DNA of 64,000 bases from Pseudomonas sp. Os17 (lineage in GTDB: Bacteria > Pseudomonadota > Gammaproteobacteria > Pseudomonadales > Pseudomonadaceae): contig NZ_AP014627.1 in assembly GCF_001547895.1 (NCBI RefSeq), forward strand, positions 4,653,501 to 4,717,500, given 5' to 3'. The translations under genes and the position numbers were made by a program. The notes under the pieces are model-generated. The model saw only the letters and a list, made by a program, of their open reading frames with translations, was not told the origin of the DNA and searched no databases. This document shows positions 17,801 to 25,746 of the stretch, piece after piece (positions within the stretch are counted from its first letter, which is position 1; each line of letters begins with the position of its first letter).

Positions 17801-20555
17801 CGAGGATCAGGTCGGTTACCGCCAGCAACTCCAGGACCTGATCATGGGCCTGGTGACCTCCGGCAGCGAAGCCAGCCTGATCGACCGCCCGGGGGGCATT
17901 TTCGTGCGCCCGGCCCAGCAGTTGTCCGGCGAAGACCGCGTGCTGATGCTGGCGGTGGCGCGCCTGGTGATCAGCGACAGCCGCGGCAGCCTCGCCGAGC
18001 AGGTCCACCGGCGCCGCGCCGATCCCTCGCTGCCACGCCTGGAGGCGCCCCTGGTGCGCCTGCCGCAACCGGCCGGCAGTGCCCCGACAGCCGCGCAACC
18101 GGAACTGATTCTGCAAACGCCCTACGGCGGTTTCAGCAGCGACGGCCGCGAGTACCTGATCACCCTCAACCCCGGGCAGCCGACCCCGGCGCCCTGGGCC
18201 AACGTCCTGGCCAACCCGCTGTTCGGCACGGTGATCTCGGAAAGCGGCGGCGCCTACAGCTGGCGCGAAAACGCCCACGAATACCGCCTCAGCCCCTGGC
18301 ACGACGACCCAGTCAGCGACCCCAGCGGCGAAGCCCTGTACCTGCGCGACGAAGACAGCGGCCAGGTCTGGTCACCGACCCCGCAGCCGTGTCCCGGCAG
18401 CGGCAGCTATCGCACCCGCCACGGCTTCGGCTACAGCGTGTTCGAGCACGAGGAGAACGGCATCCACAGCGAGCTGACGGTGTATGTCGCGGTGGACGCG
18501 CCGATCAAGTTCTCGCGGCTGAAGATCGGCAACCGCAGCGGCCGGCCACGGCGCCTGACGGTCACCAGCTACGTGGAATGGGTGCTGGGGGAATTGCGCG
18601 GCCGCTCGGCCATGCACGTGGTCACTGAAAGTGATCCGGTCAGTGGCGCGCTGTTCGCCCGCAACCCTTACAACATGGAGTTCTCCGGGCATGTGGCGTT
18701 TCTCGACACCGACTCGGCGGTGCGCAGTTTTACCGGCGACCGCAGCGAGTTCATTGGCCGCAACGGCAGCCTCGCGGCACCGGCGGCCTTGACCCGGGAG
18801 CGCCTGTCCGGGCGTTCCGGCGCCGGTTTCGATCCGTGCGCGGCGATGCAGGTGGCGCTGGAGCTGGCCGACGGCCAGAGCCAGGAAGTGTTGTTCCGCC
18901 TGGGGGCCGAAACCGACGCCAAGGCAGCGACCCGCCGGGTCCTGCAATACCGCGGCAGCCAGATGGCCCAGAGCGAGCTGGCGGCGGTGCACCGGCACTG
19001 GCGACGCAGCCTGGACTGCATCCAGGTGCGCACCCCGGAACCGGCGATCGACGTCATGGCCAACGGCTGGCTGATGTACCAGACCATCGCCTGCCGCTTC
19101 TGGGCACGCAGCGGTTTCTACCAGTCCGGTGGCGCCATCGGCTTTCGCGACCAGTTGCAGGACAGCATGGCGATGATCCACGCCGAGCCGGCCCTGGCCC
19201 GGGAACACCTGCTGCTGTGCGCCGCCCATCAATACCCCGAGGGCGACGTTCAGCACTGGTGGCACCCGCCGCAGAATCGCGGGGTGCGCACCGGCTGCTC
19301 CGACGACTTCCTCTGGCTGCCCCTGGCCACCAGCCGCTACGTGCAGATCACCGGCGATCGCAGCGTGCTGGAGGTCGAGGTGGGTTACCTGGAAGGTCGC
19401 CTGCTCAATCCCGGAGAAGAGTCCTACTACGACCTGCCGCAAACCTGCGGACTGCGGGAAAGCCTTTACCAGCACTGCCGGCGAGCCATCGAGCACGGCA
19501 GCCGGCGCGGCGTCCACGGGCTGCCGCTGATGGGCACCGGCGACTGGAACGACGGCATGAACCGGGTCGGCGAGCGCGGCCTGGGGGAAAGCGTGTGGCT
19601 GGGGTTCTTCAGCCACGAGGTGCTGCAGCGTTTCGCCGTCACCGCCGAACAGCACGACGATCCGGACTTCGCCCGGACCTGCCGCGAGCAGGCCCTGGCC
19701 TTGCGCACGGCCCTCGACAGCCAGGCCTGGGACGGACAGTGGTATCGCCGGGCCTGGTTCGACGACGGTCAGGCCCTGGGCAGCGCCGACAATCAGGAAT
19801 GCCGCATCGACTCCATCGCCCAGAGCTGGTCGGTGCTGTCGGCCGCCGCCAGTGACGCCCGCCAGCGCCAGGCCATGGAATCCCTGGACCGGCACCTGGT
19901 GCGCCGCGACAGCGGCGTGGTGTTGCTGCTGGACCCACCGTTCGCCCACAGCCCGCTGGACCCGGGCTATATCAAGGGCTACGTGCCCGGTGTGCGGGAG
20001 AACGGCGGGCAATACACCCACGCGGCCATCTGGGCCTGCATGGCCTTCGCCCGCCTGGGGGACAGCGCCCGGGCCTGGGAGCTGCTGCGCATGATCAACC
20101 CGGCAAGCCGACGCAGTGCCGAGCAGGTGGCCACCTACCGGGTCGAGCCTTATGTGATGGCCGCCGACGTCTATGGCGTGGCGCCCCACACCGGGCGTGG
20201 CGGCTGGAGCTGGTACACCGGCTCGGCGGGCTGGATGTACCGGCTGATCGTCGAGTCGCTGCTGGGGCTGCGCCGCGAAGGCCAGCAGCTGTACATCGAA
20301 CCGGTGATCCCGGCCCACTGGCCGGGCTACAGCCTGGACTACCGGTTTGGCGAAACCCTGTACCAGATCGAGGTGCGGCAGAACCCCGGGGCCATCCTCA
20401 GCCTGAGCCTGGACGGCCGGCCGCTGCCGGGGCTGGCCATCGCGCTGCTGGACGACGGCCGGGCGCACCGGGTGTTGCTGACCTGGCCCGCCAGCGCCGC
20501 GCCGCCACAGGCCGGGCATTCCCTGACAGCGGCCGTCAGCGAGCCGGCGCCATGA
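11865..20555 (+). CDS. Cyclic beta-glucan synthase-like protein (GT84 / glucoamylase-like / GH94)
   Basis: A 2,896-residue protein starting at ATG 11865 (AAGGA nine bases before). It has the layout of NdvB/ChvB cyclic beta-1,2-glucan synthases. Membrane helices at about residues 420-490 flank a family-84 glycosyltransferase domain with LDSDTQLP (about 643) and QRWIRGDWQ (about 790). More membrane segments follow (about 835-1005), then a glucoamylase-like domain (about 1050-1580). Two GH94 N-terminal-like units come next (GGGYSRCNELAVTRWHEDP at about 1618, GGAYSWRENAHEYRLSPWHDDP at about 2125). The GH94 phosphorylase domain has the catalytic Asp motif GTGDWNDGMNRVG (about 2558) and GYVPGVRENGGQYTHAAIW. 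Expected product: periplasmic cyclic glucan made from UDP-glucose, with the GH94 part controlling chain length. Linkage specificity cannot be read from sequence. Confidence 0.88.
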   Translation: MDSHWTHAFLRFWQLPAARYGQWKASRNSVEYQAPLRSELFSSEQMASHGTLLAQQHRLSRSRNPDWLLARLADNAGALASCCKSLTAATGNSPRATPAAEWLLDNYYLLEEQIRITRTHLPRGYSRQLPRLANGQSAGLPRVYDIALETISHGDGRVDSESLGRFVDSYQSVTPLMLGELWAIPIMLRLALIENLRRVAFRVMANWSERNLANDWADRLMETAEQDAKSVVLAVADMARSAPPMSAAFVAELARRLQGQNAALVLPLAWIEQLLGETGLNIERLVQLDAQQQAADQVSISNSISSLRLLSASNWREFVELMSRVEQELQEDPAKVYRRMDFATRDHYRHVLERLARHCPLSEQQVARQCIELARAHYRAEAPEAVAGHVGHYLIGAGRRTLEQQIQARVPLAERGRRLLTQAPLGFFLGPVMLLSALFAWPFLDALYQEAAPGHYWLALWAVPALLLSSRLAIGLINGLVTLTVAPGILPRLDYSEGIDPRARTLVAVPCLFGSTADVEELVEGLEVRFLANRDAQLYFALLSDFLDAPSETQDGDAALLALARQGIEALNLKYPEEAVDRFYLLHRPRLWNPGEHCWMGHERKRGKLEDLNALLRGRGHERFLLIVGDIQALPEITYVITLDSDTQLPRDVAQQCVGAMDHPLNRPQTDPLSGRIVSGYGILQPRVGISLSSTARSAYSRLFASDAGIDPYTRAVSDVYQDLFQEGSFVGKGIYALDTFEQTLGGRFADNRILSHDLIEGCYARSGLLSDVQLFEEYPARYSADVKRRQRWIRGDWQLLPWLLPWSPRAGGGLESNRLSPLARWKILDNLRRSLEPLALLSMLLWGWLGSTQPLAWTLAVLIVLLVLPLSAALRELLHNTPEVPLLQQLNAALSSAGQHLSRALLPLAWLPYEAAYSLDAMARALWRMGISKRHRLQWQPSREAERGPDDSLLQLYRRMWVGPLLALLLTGLLWPRLQLLMAAPLLLAWLAGPALAWWLSRPASPVAFVPSAGQRRFLQSLARRTWGFFDQYVGPEDNWLAPDNLQEQPQRRIAHRTSPTNLGLALLAHLTAHDFGYLSSRRLLQRLEQMLASMGRLERYRGHFYNWYDTQSLQPLPPRYVSTVDSGNLAGLLLTLRPGLQALVDNPPHLPQIANGLLDSLDVFQDALTAAGQDTTPVLRWRLETRAVQEHLSLHADVAPDALLGLLQRIAQGAAQAPGQSADDVDYWRAALAAQCQDLHDELQWRCLPPMADGRRFGTLGWRQLEQLAAEDWPPLHRERINAVRELALERVTCADRLQDSVASMAQMDFGFLYDTRRHLLVIGYNAEEHRLDAGYYDLLASEVRLTHFVAIAQGQLPQESWFALGRLLTSSAGTPVLLSWTGSMFEYLMPMLVMPSYQGTLLDQTCRAAVALQIEYGQQQGLPWGVSESGYNTLDSQFNYQYRAFGVPGLGLKRGLGAERVVAPYASVLALMVAPQAACQNLQRLAQLGLAGRFGLYEAVDYTESRLPRGQDHAVVQSFMAHHQGMSLLALAWLLLEQPMQRRFESDPQFQSIALLLQERVPKTAAQYLHAAGAPAADEAARAHENKLRVFADPDRKRPAVQLLSNGHYHVMLSSAGGGYSRCNELAVTRWHEDPTRDHWGQFCYLRDVASGDFWSAAYQPTRRRPQGFEAIFTDARAEFRVRERDFDSHTEIVVSPEDPIELRRLHLCNRARVRRSIELTSYAEVVLATAQSDASHPAFSNLFIETELLPELQAIVCSRRPRSQEQPVPWLCHLLAAHGVDIDAISYETDRARFIGRGRDLAAPLALDPQVERLSGSAGPVLDPIVAIRCRITLEPGQSATIDLVTGVADSREQCLQLIHKYRDRHLADRVFDLAWTHSQVLLRQLNASLAEARLYQQMAASLLYANASLRADSSLLLGNRRSQSGLWGQGISGDLPIVLLQVGDLANIALVQQLIKAHAYWRQKGLAVDLVIWNEDQVGYRQQLQDLIMGLVTSGSEASLIDRPGGIFVRPAQQLSGEDRVLMLAVARLVISDSRGSLAEQVHRRRADPSLPRLEAPLVRLPQPAGSAPTAAQPELILQTPYGGFSSDGREYLITLNPGQPTPAPWANVLANPLFGTVISESGGAYSWRENAHEYRLSPWHDDPVSDPSGEALYLRDEDSGQVWSPTPQPCPGSGSYRTRHGFGYSVFEHEENGIHSELTVYVAVDAPIKFSRLKIGNRSGRPRRLTVTSYVEWVLGELRGRSAMHVVTESDPVSGALFARNPYNMEFSGHVAFLDTDSAVRSFTGDRSEFIGRNGSLAAPAALTRERLSGRSGAGFDPCAAMQVALELADGQSQEVLFRLGAETDAKAATRRVLQYRGSQMAQSELAAVHRHWRRSLDCIQVRTPEPAIDVMANGWLMYQTIACRFWARSGFYQSGGAIGFRDQLQDSMAMIHAEPALAREHLLLCAAHQYPEGDVQHWWHPPQNRGVRTGCSDDFLWLPLATSRYVQITGDRSVLEVEVGYLEGRLLNPGEESYYDLPQTCGLRESLYQHCRRAIEHGSRRGVHGLPLMGTGDWNDGMNRVGERGLGESVWLGFFSHEVLQRFAVTAEQHDDPDFARTCREQALALRTALDSQAWDGQWYRRAWFDDGQALGSADNQECRIDSIAQSWSVLSAAASDARQRQAMESLDRHLVRRDSGVVLLLDPPFAHSPLDPGYIKGYVPGVRENGGQYTHAAIWACMAFARLGDSARAWELLRMINPASRRSAEQVATYRVEPYVMAADVYGVAPHTGRGGWSWYTGSAGWMYRLIVESLLGLRREGQQLYIEPVIPAHWPGYSLDYRFGETLYQIEVRQNPGAILSLSLDGRPLPGLAIALLDDGRAHRVLLTWPASAAPPQAGHSLTAAVSEPAP

Positions 20556-20623
20556 CAGACAGCGGGCCAGGCCCTGGACTACCCTGAGTGAGCGCTGACG
20601 CCTTGCCATCCGGTGGTTCTGAG

Positions 20624-21361
20624 ATGTTCGACAACCTTGGGCTCGGGCCCAACCACTTGCTCCATGCACTGCCGGCCGTGGTGCAGGAGCGCCTGCTGCC
20701 CCATCTCAAGCCGGTGGCCCTGAGCCTGGGCCAGGTGCTCTACGAATCCGGGGATATCCCGCGTCATGTGTACTTCCCCACCGACGCGGTGGTGTCGCTG
20801 CTGTACCTGATGGAAAACGGCGCCTCGGCGGAAATCGCCGTGGTGGGCAACGAAGGGCTGGTGGGGGTGTCCCTGGTCATGGGCGGCGAGAGCACCACCA
20901 GCCGGGCCATCGTGCAGAGTGCCGGGCACGCCTTGCGCCTGCCCGGGCAGCGCCTCAAGGACGAGTTCAACCGCCACGGCGAGATGCTCCTGCTGATGCT
21001 GCGCTACACCCAGTCGCTGATCACCCAGATGGCCCAGACCGCGGTGTGCAACCGCCACCACTCCATCGATCAGCAGCTGTGCCGCTGGCTGCTGCTGTCC
21101 CTGGACCGCCTGCCGGGCAACCAGTTGGTGATGACCCAGGAGCTGATCGCCAACATGCTCGGGGTGCGCCGCGAAGGGGTCACCGAGGCCGCCGGCAAAC
21201 TGCAGCGCCAGGGCATCATCGAGTACAGCCGCGGACGCATCAATGTCCTCGACCGGCCACGCCTGGAACAGCACAGCTGCGAGTGCTACGCGGTGGTGCG
21301 CAAGGAAACCGCGCGCCTGCTGCCGTACCTGCCGGGCAGCCAGGGCGACGAGCCGGGCTGA
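20624..21361 (+). CDS. Crp/Fnr-family transcriptional regulator
   Basis: A 245-residue protein starting at ATG 20624 (MFDNLGLG); a GTG start at 20588 is possible. Residues 15-135 form a cyclic-nucleotide-binding-type beta-barrel (HVYFPTDAVVSLLYLM, GNEGLVGVSLVMG). The C-terminal winged helix carries the recognition region MTQELIANMLGVRREGVTEA (about 175-195). The N-terminal Cys cluster of ANR/FNR oxygen sensors is missing, so this is not ANR itself. The phosphate-binding Arg of cAMP-binding CRP is also not evident, so the ligand is unknown. It lies 69 bases after the glucan synthase on the same strand and is convergent with the ANR-box-controlled stress genes. Whether it regulates either neighbour is not shown. 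Confidence 0.85.
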   Translation: MFDNLGLGPNHLLHALPAVVQERLLPHLKPVALSLGQVLYESGDIPRHVYFPTDAVVSLLYLMENGASAEIAVVGNEGLVGVSLVMGGESTTSRAIVQSAGHALRLPGQRLKDEFNRHGEMLLLMLRYTQSLITQMAQTAVCNRHHSIDQQLCRWLLLSLDRLPGNQLVMTQELIANMLGVRREGVTEAAGKLQRQGIIEYSRGRINVLDRPRLEQHSCECYAVVRKETARLLPYLPGSQGDEPG

Positions 21362-21393
21362 GGCCCGCCGCAGGCGGGGTCAAGGCGGGGACT

Positions 21394-22305
21394 TCAGCTC
21401 GGGCTCAGCGCCTTCACCGCCAGGATGCTGCCCGGCATCGAGTACAGGGCGCGCTCGGTGGTGCTGCCGATCAAGCGGCCAAAGCCGGTGCGGTGCACGG
21501 TGCCCATGACCACCACGTCCACCAGGTACTCGTCGACGAACTGGGCGATGCCCGGCACCGGCGGGCCCATGATGAAGTGGCGAAATTCCTGGGGCACGTT
21601 GTACTGATCGCCCAGGCGTTCGAACTCCTTGTGCAGGGAGTCGCGCAACTCGTCCAGGCAGTTGACGCTCCAGGCGGTGGACGCCACCGGCGCCACGCCG
21701 TCGAGCATCGGCATCAGGTCGTAGGCATACAGCAGGTGCAGCTGGGCATCGCATTGCAGGGCCAGGGCGTTGGCGGTCTGGATGATCAGAGCGTTGAGGC
21801 CGCTGATCTGGGTGTCGGACTGGGCCGGGTCGACGGCGGCGACGATGCGCCGGGGCAGTTTGTGCGGCGCCTCGTTGACCAGGTGCACCGGCACCGGCGC
21901 CTCGCGCAGCAGGTGGCAGTCCAGCGGGGTGACGAAGACTCGCTTGAGGGCCGATTCCAGGGTCACGTCCTTGATCAACAGGTCGGGCCGGAACTCGTCG
22001 ATGTAGGCCAGCATGTCCTTGAGCACCTGGGTGCTCCAGATCACCTGGGTGGTGACCTCGACGCCCTGCTCACGCATCCATTCGGCCTCCACTTGCAACC
22101 AGCGCTCATGGCGTTGCAGGTAGGCCTGGCGTTCGCTGTCTTCCAGGTGTTCTTCCCACAGGTAGGTGCGCGCCGGCGGTTCGACGAACACCAGGGCATG
22201 CAGCGCTGCGCCACTGGCCTGGGCCAGGGCGGCGGCGCGACGAGCCGCGGGGGATTGGTGCTGCTGGGGGTCGGCAATCAGCAACAGGCGCTGGTACTGG
22301 CTCAT
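21394..22305 (-). CDS. Tandem universal stress protein (two UspA domains)
   Basis: A 303-residue protein from ATG 22305 with a strong AAGGAGG site. Domain 1 (about 3-150) begins YQRLLLIADPQQH; domain 2 (about 155-300) begins RRIVAAVDPAQ and ends with the nucleotide-binding-like VVMGTVHRTGFGRLIGSTTE. The G-2x-G-9x-G(S/T) pattern in the second half suggests ATP binding by that domain. An ANR/FNR box (22363-22376) lies 58 bases upstream of the start. This fits the anaerobic or low-oxygen survival role known for ANR-controlled Usp proteins in Pseudomonas. It is downstream of the alcohol dehydrogenase, with 89 bases between them. Confidence 0.9.
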   Translation of the reverse strand: MSQYQRLLLIADPQQHQSPAARRAAALAQASGAALHALVFVEPPARTYLWEEHLEDSERQAYLQRHERWLQVEAEWMREQGVEVTTQVIWSTQVLKDMLAYIDEFRPDLLIKDVTLESALKRVFVTPLDCHLLREAPVPVHLVNEAPHKLPRRIVAAVDPAQSDTQISGLNALIIQTANALALQCDAQLHLLYAYDLMPMLDGVAPVASTAWSVNCLDELRDSLHKEFERLGDQYNVPQEFRHFIMGPPVPGIAQFVDEYLVDVVVMGTVHRTGFGRLIGSTTERALYSMPGSILAVKALSPS

Positions 22306-22362
22306 GGTGAACCTCCTTGGACGGTGATGGCCGAAGTGTCGAGGCAGACGGGCCCGGGCGCC

Positions 22363-22376
22363 TTGATATGCATCAA
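22363..22376. promoter_or_regulatory. ANR/FNR box upstream of the universal stress protein gene
   Basis: TTGATATGCATCAA matches the ANR/FNR consensus TTGAT-N4-ATCAA at all ten fixed positions. It lies 58 bases before the start codon at 22305, a suitable place for activation under low oxygen. Confidence 0.8.
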
Positions 22377-22394
22377 GGCCACCCGGTGCGCGGG

Positions 22395-23468
22395 TCATGG
22401 CGTGATGGCGATCTTCATCACACCGTCGCGCTGGCTGGCAAACAGCTCGTAGGCGGCTTCGATGTCATCGAGCTTGAAGCGGTGGGTGACCAGCGGCTTG
22501 AGGTCCACCTGGCCACTGGCAACCACCTCCATCAGCCGGCGCATGCGCTCCTTGCCGCCGGGGCACAGGGTGCTGAGGATGCTCAGGTCGCCGAGGCCGG
22601 CGGCGTAGGCATCCAGGGGGATGCGCAGGTCGCTGGAGTAGACCCCCAGGCTCGACAGCTTGCCCCCCGGACGCAGCACCCGCAGCGCCGATTCGAAGGT
22701 GCCCTGGGTGCCCAGGGCCTCGATCGACACATCGACCCCGCGGCCGTCGGTCAGCTCCATGATCTGCTTGACCACGTCGCCCTGCTTGAAGTCCACCACG
22801 TGGGTGGCGCCCAGCCCGCGTGCCACGCTCATGCGCGCGGCCACGGTGTCGACGCCGATGATGGTGGTGGCGCCCTTGAGCCGGGCCCCGGCCACCGCGC
22901 ACAGGCCGATGGGCCCCAGGGCGAACACCGCCACGCTGTCGCCGATATTGACCTCGGCACGCTCGGCGCCGGAGAAACCGGTGGACATGATGTCCGGGCA
23001 CATCAGCACTTCTTCGTCGCTCAGGCCGTCGGGGATCGGGCACAGGTTGGCCAGGGCGTCCGGCACCCGCACGTATTCGGCCTGGCAGCCGTCGATGGTG
23101 TTGCCGAACTTCCAGCCGCCGGTGGCACGAAAGCCATGGCGGGTGTCCGGGCCGTCCTGGGAGCCGCAGCCACACAGGCAGGCATAGCTCTGGCCACTGG
23201 GGGTGATGGCCCCGGCGATCACCCGCTGGCCCTCATGGAAACCGCGGACCTGGGAACCCAGGCGCTCGATCACGCCCACCGGTTCGTGACCGATGGTCAG
23301 GCCCTTGGCCACCGGGTATTCGCCGCGCAGGATGTGCACGTCGGTGCCGCAGATCGTGGTGGTGGTGATCCGCACCAGGGCGTCCAGCGGACCGATTTCG
23401 GGGATGTCCTTGTCGTCCAGCACGATGCGGTTCTTTTCGACGAAAATCGCTGCTTTCATCTTGGCCAT
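22395..23468 (-). CDS. Zinc-dependent alcohol dehydrogenase (MDR family)
   Basis: A 357-residue medium-chain dehydrogenase from ATG 23468 (GGAGG upstream). Residues 1-140 form the GroES-like catalytic domain with zinc ligands ICGTDVHIL (Cys) and IGHEPVG (His-Glu); a CLCGC cluster replaces the usual spaced structural-zinc cysteines. The Rossmann NAD(P) domain has VFALGPIGLCAVAGARLKGA and VDTVAARMSVARGLGATHVVDF. It oxidises an alcohol (or reduces an aldehyde); substrate not identifiable. A perfect ANR/FNR palindrome lies 83 bases upstream, so induction at low oxygen is likely, possibly for fermentation-type redox balancing. Confidence 0.88.
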   Translation of the reverse strand: MAKMKAAIFVEKNRIVLDDKDIPEIGPLDALVRITTTTICGTDVHILRGEYPVAKGLTIGHEPVGVIERLGSQVRGFHEGQRVIAGAITPSGQSYACLCGCGSQDGPDTRHGFRATGGWKFGNTIDGCQAEYVRVPDALANLCPIPDGLSDEEVLMCPDIMSTGFSGAERAEVNIGDSVAVFALGPIGLCAVAGARLKGATTIIGVDTVAARMSVARGLGATHVVDFKQGDVVKQIMELTDGRGVDVSIEALGTQGTFESALRVLRPGGKLSSLGVYSSDLRIPLDAYAAGLGDLSILSTLCPGGKERMRRLMEVVASGQVDLKPLVTHRFKLDDIEAAYELFASQRDGVMKIAITP

Positions 23469-23550
23469 GTTCAAGTCCTCCAGTACCGGGAAAGGTTCTG
23501 CGTGGCTGCGCAAATCTACTGACAGGCTGCGCGGATCGTGCCGACGGGGG

Positions 23551-23566
23551 CTTGATCATGATCAAG
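23551..23566. promoter_or_regulatory. ANR/FNR box upstream of the alcohol dehydrogenase gene
   Basis: CTTGATCATGATCAAG is a perfect 16-bp palindrome containing TTGAT-N4-ATCAA, identical to the ANR/FNR consensus. It sits 83 bases upstream of the start codon at 23468. Confidence 0.85.
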
Positions 23567-23600
23567 CAATCGGCCATTGGCCCGCTCGCGGCCGGCCGTG

Positions 23601-24734
23601 TCAGCCACGCCCGGCGGCGCGCCACCAGGCCAGCATCAAGGCCGCGGCGGCACACAGGGCCAGGCTCGCAGCCAGGGCCTGGGCCCAGGCCACCAGCAGC
23701 AGGCCGGCCCCAATCAGCAGGTAGTAAAGTAGTCCGAACCAGGCCCCGGCGCTGCCCAGCCGGTCGCTGTAGGCGGCCAGCGCCGAGCCGAGGATGTTCG
23801 GTATCGCCAGGCCGAAGCCGAGCACCACGCCGAACATTGGCAGCACCAGCCACAGGCTGTGCTGCAAGGCCTGGACCCCGCCCGCGCCCAGCAAAACACC
23901 GAGCGCCGCCGCCACCAGCAAGCGCCGCGCGGACCAGCCCCGGGCCAGCAAGCGCCGGTTGAGCCAGGCCCCAAGGCCCGACCCCAGGGCCAGCAGCGCG
24001 CCGCTGTAGCCGAACCACTGCTCGCCCTGCCCCAGTTCGCGGAACAGGAACGGCCCGAGGCTGTAGTAGCTGAGCAAGGCAATGTTGAACACCGCCACCA
24101 GCAGCGCCGAACGCCAAATGCCCGGATCGCCGAGCATCTGCCACAGGGTCGCGACCAGGGGCGCCAGGGGCTGGGCCGGCGGGCGGGTTTCCGGCAAGGC
24201 CCGGGCGCACCAGCCAAGCAGGGCCAGGGCCAGCAGCAGCAAGCCGACCAGGGCGCCCCGGTAACCCCAGGCCTGCACCAGGGCGGAACCGCTGAACAGG
24301 CCAATCGCCGGGCTCGCCGCCAGCAGCATGCCCACCAGGGAAAACACCCGCACCAGCTCGCTGCCGCGATACCGGTCGCGCAGCAGGGTCTGGGTCACCA
24401 CCGAGCCCGCCGCCGCGCCCAGGGCCGCCAGGGCCTGGCACAGCAACAGCGCGCTGAAGCTCTGCACCTGCAGCTCCATGACCAGGGCCAGGACATACAG
24501 CCCCAGGCCCCCCAGCAAGGCCGGGCGCCGGCCCCAGCGATCGCTCAGGCGCCCCCACAGCAGCACCCCCGGGGCAAAGCCCAGGACAAACAGTGAAAGG
24601 CTCTGGGCCGCTTGCCCGGGGGCCACGCCAAAGGCCTGGCCGATATCGCCCAGGGCCGGGCTGTAGAGGGTCTGGGCGATCTGCGGGAACATCAGCAGGG
24701 CCAGGGCCAGGGGCAACAGGCAACGGTTATTCAT
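23601..24734 (-). CDS. MFS transporter, drug-resistance type
   Basis: A 377-residue integral membrane protein starting at ATG 24734 (MNNRCLLPLALALLMFPQIA). About 12 hydrophobic segments alternate with short loops, and the MFS signature GRLSDRWGRRPALLGG lies between helices 2 and 3. The family position is close to Bcr/CflA-like drug or metabolite exporters. Substrate unknown. It is divergent from an AraC regulator with 97 bases between starts, the usual layout of a regulator controlling its exporter. Confidence 0.85.
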   Translation of the reverse strand: MNNRCLLPLALALLMFPQIAQTLYSPALGDIGQAFGVAPGQAAQSLSLFVLGFAPGVLLWGRLSDRWGRRPALLGGLGLYVLALVMELQVQSFSALLLCQALAALGAAAGSVVTQTLLRDRYRGSELVRVFSLVGMLLAASPAIGLFSGSALVQAWGYRGALVGLLLLALALLGWCARALPETRPPAQPLAPLVATLWQMLGDPGIWRSALLVAVFNIALLSYYSLGPFLFRELGQGEQWFGYSGALLALGSGLGAWLNRRLLARGWSARRLLVAAALGVLLGAGGVQALQHSLWLVLPMFGVVLGFGLAIPNILGSALAAYSDRLGSAGAWFGLLYYLLIGAGLLLVAWAQALAASLALCAAAALMLAWWRAAGRG

Positions 24735-24831
24735 CAGGCAGGGCTCGGCAAAAAAACTGCCGACGATTCTAGGCAGCGGCGCCTGGCGTATTATCGCAAC
24801 CCTGCCAACAACTATCGGAAATACGTCAACC

Positions 24832-25596
24832 ATGGCTTGGCTCGAACCACAGGCACAGTTCGACCCGGATCGCTTCAGCGCGCCGCTGATCGGCATCGCC
24901 GCGACCCTCGGCGATCACGACTCCGGCCTGCACCGGCACCGCCGCGGGCAACTGCTGTACACCCGCCAGGGCTGCACCCGGATCACCCTGGCCGACCGCG
25001 TGTGCCTGCTGCCGCCGTCGCGGGCGGCGTGGATTCCCGCCGGGGTAACGCACCGTGCACAAATGCAGCAGAGCGTGGACTACCGCTCGCTGTACTTCTG
25101 CCCGGAGCTGAGCCCGCAACTGCCCGGGGAGGTGGCGGTGATCGAGGTCAGCCCGCTGCTTCGGGCAGTGCTGGAACCCATGGCCCAGGCCGCCTTCGAC
25201 TGCGACTGGAGCCAGGGCCGCTACCCGCACCTGCTGGGCCTGTGCATCGAGGAAATCCGCCTGGCCCTGCGCCAGCCGCTGTCCTTGCCCCTGCCCCGGG
25301 ACAAGCGCCTGCAACCGCTGCTGGCGGACCTGCAGTCACTGCCGCCGCCCTTGCAGGTGCTGGCCACCCGAGTCGGCGCCAGCAGCCGCACCATCGGCCG
25401 GATCTTCCAGCGCGAAACCGGCCTGAGCTATCAGCAATGGCGCCAACAGTGGCGCCTGATGCGCGCCATCGAGCTGCTGGCCACCGGCCGCAGCATCGGC
25501 TACACCGCGTTCGAGCTGGGCTTTGCCAGCGACAGCATCTTCATCGCCTTCTTCAAGGCCATGACCGGCACCACGCCGCGGGCGTATTTCCGCTAA
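24832..25596 (+). CDS. AraC-family transcriptional regulator
   Basis: A 254-residue protein. The N-terminal cupin-like sensor (about 20-130) has the H-x-H-x-R-G-Q pattern (HRHRRGQLLYTRQG) and the PPSRAAWIPAGVTH turn. The C-terminal double helix-turn-helix (about 160-254) includes LATRVGASSRTIGRIFQRET and the signature ending FFKAMTGTTPRAYFR. It is divergently transcribed from the MFS exporter and probably controls it; the inducer is unknown. A G+C-rich hairpin downstream (25703-25723) has no T-run and is not a convincing terminator. Confidence 0.9.
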   Translation: MAWLEPQAQFDPDRFSAPLIGIAATLGDHDSGLHRHRRGQLLYTRQGCTRITLADRVCLLPPSRAAWIPAGVTHRAQMQQSVDYRSLYFCPELSPQLPGEVAVIEVSPLLRAVLEPMAQAAFDCDWSQGRYPHLLGLCIEEIRLALRQPLSLPLPRDKRLQPLLADLQSLPPPLQVLATRVGASSRTIGRIFQRETGLSYQQWRQQWRLMRAIELLATGRSIGYTAFELGFASDSIFIAFFKAMTGTTPRAYFR

Positions 25597-25746
25597 GGGG
25601 GTAAGGCTGTTCACCTAAGCGGCAGCACGAAGCATTTCGCAGGCAGGGGGGCTTGTTGAGGTGACAAGGCCTGTTGCGGCAATGCTTTGCCAAGGGGGCT
25701 TTGCCCGGCCTCGCTGGCCGGGCCGAGGTTTGCTATCGCCGGTGCC

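Noticed and set aside
11580..18302. A 2,240-codon open frame on the minus strand
   Set aside because: Antisense to the glucan synthase; translation is Gln/Gly/Ala-rich without domains. The plus-strand frame has clear catalytic motifs.
25703..25723. G+C-rich 8-bp hairpin after the AraC gene as a terminator
   Set aside because: No T-run follows on either strand, so it is not a convincing rho-independent terminator.
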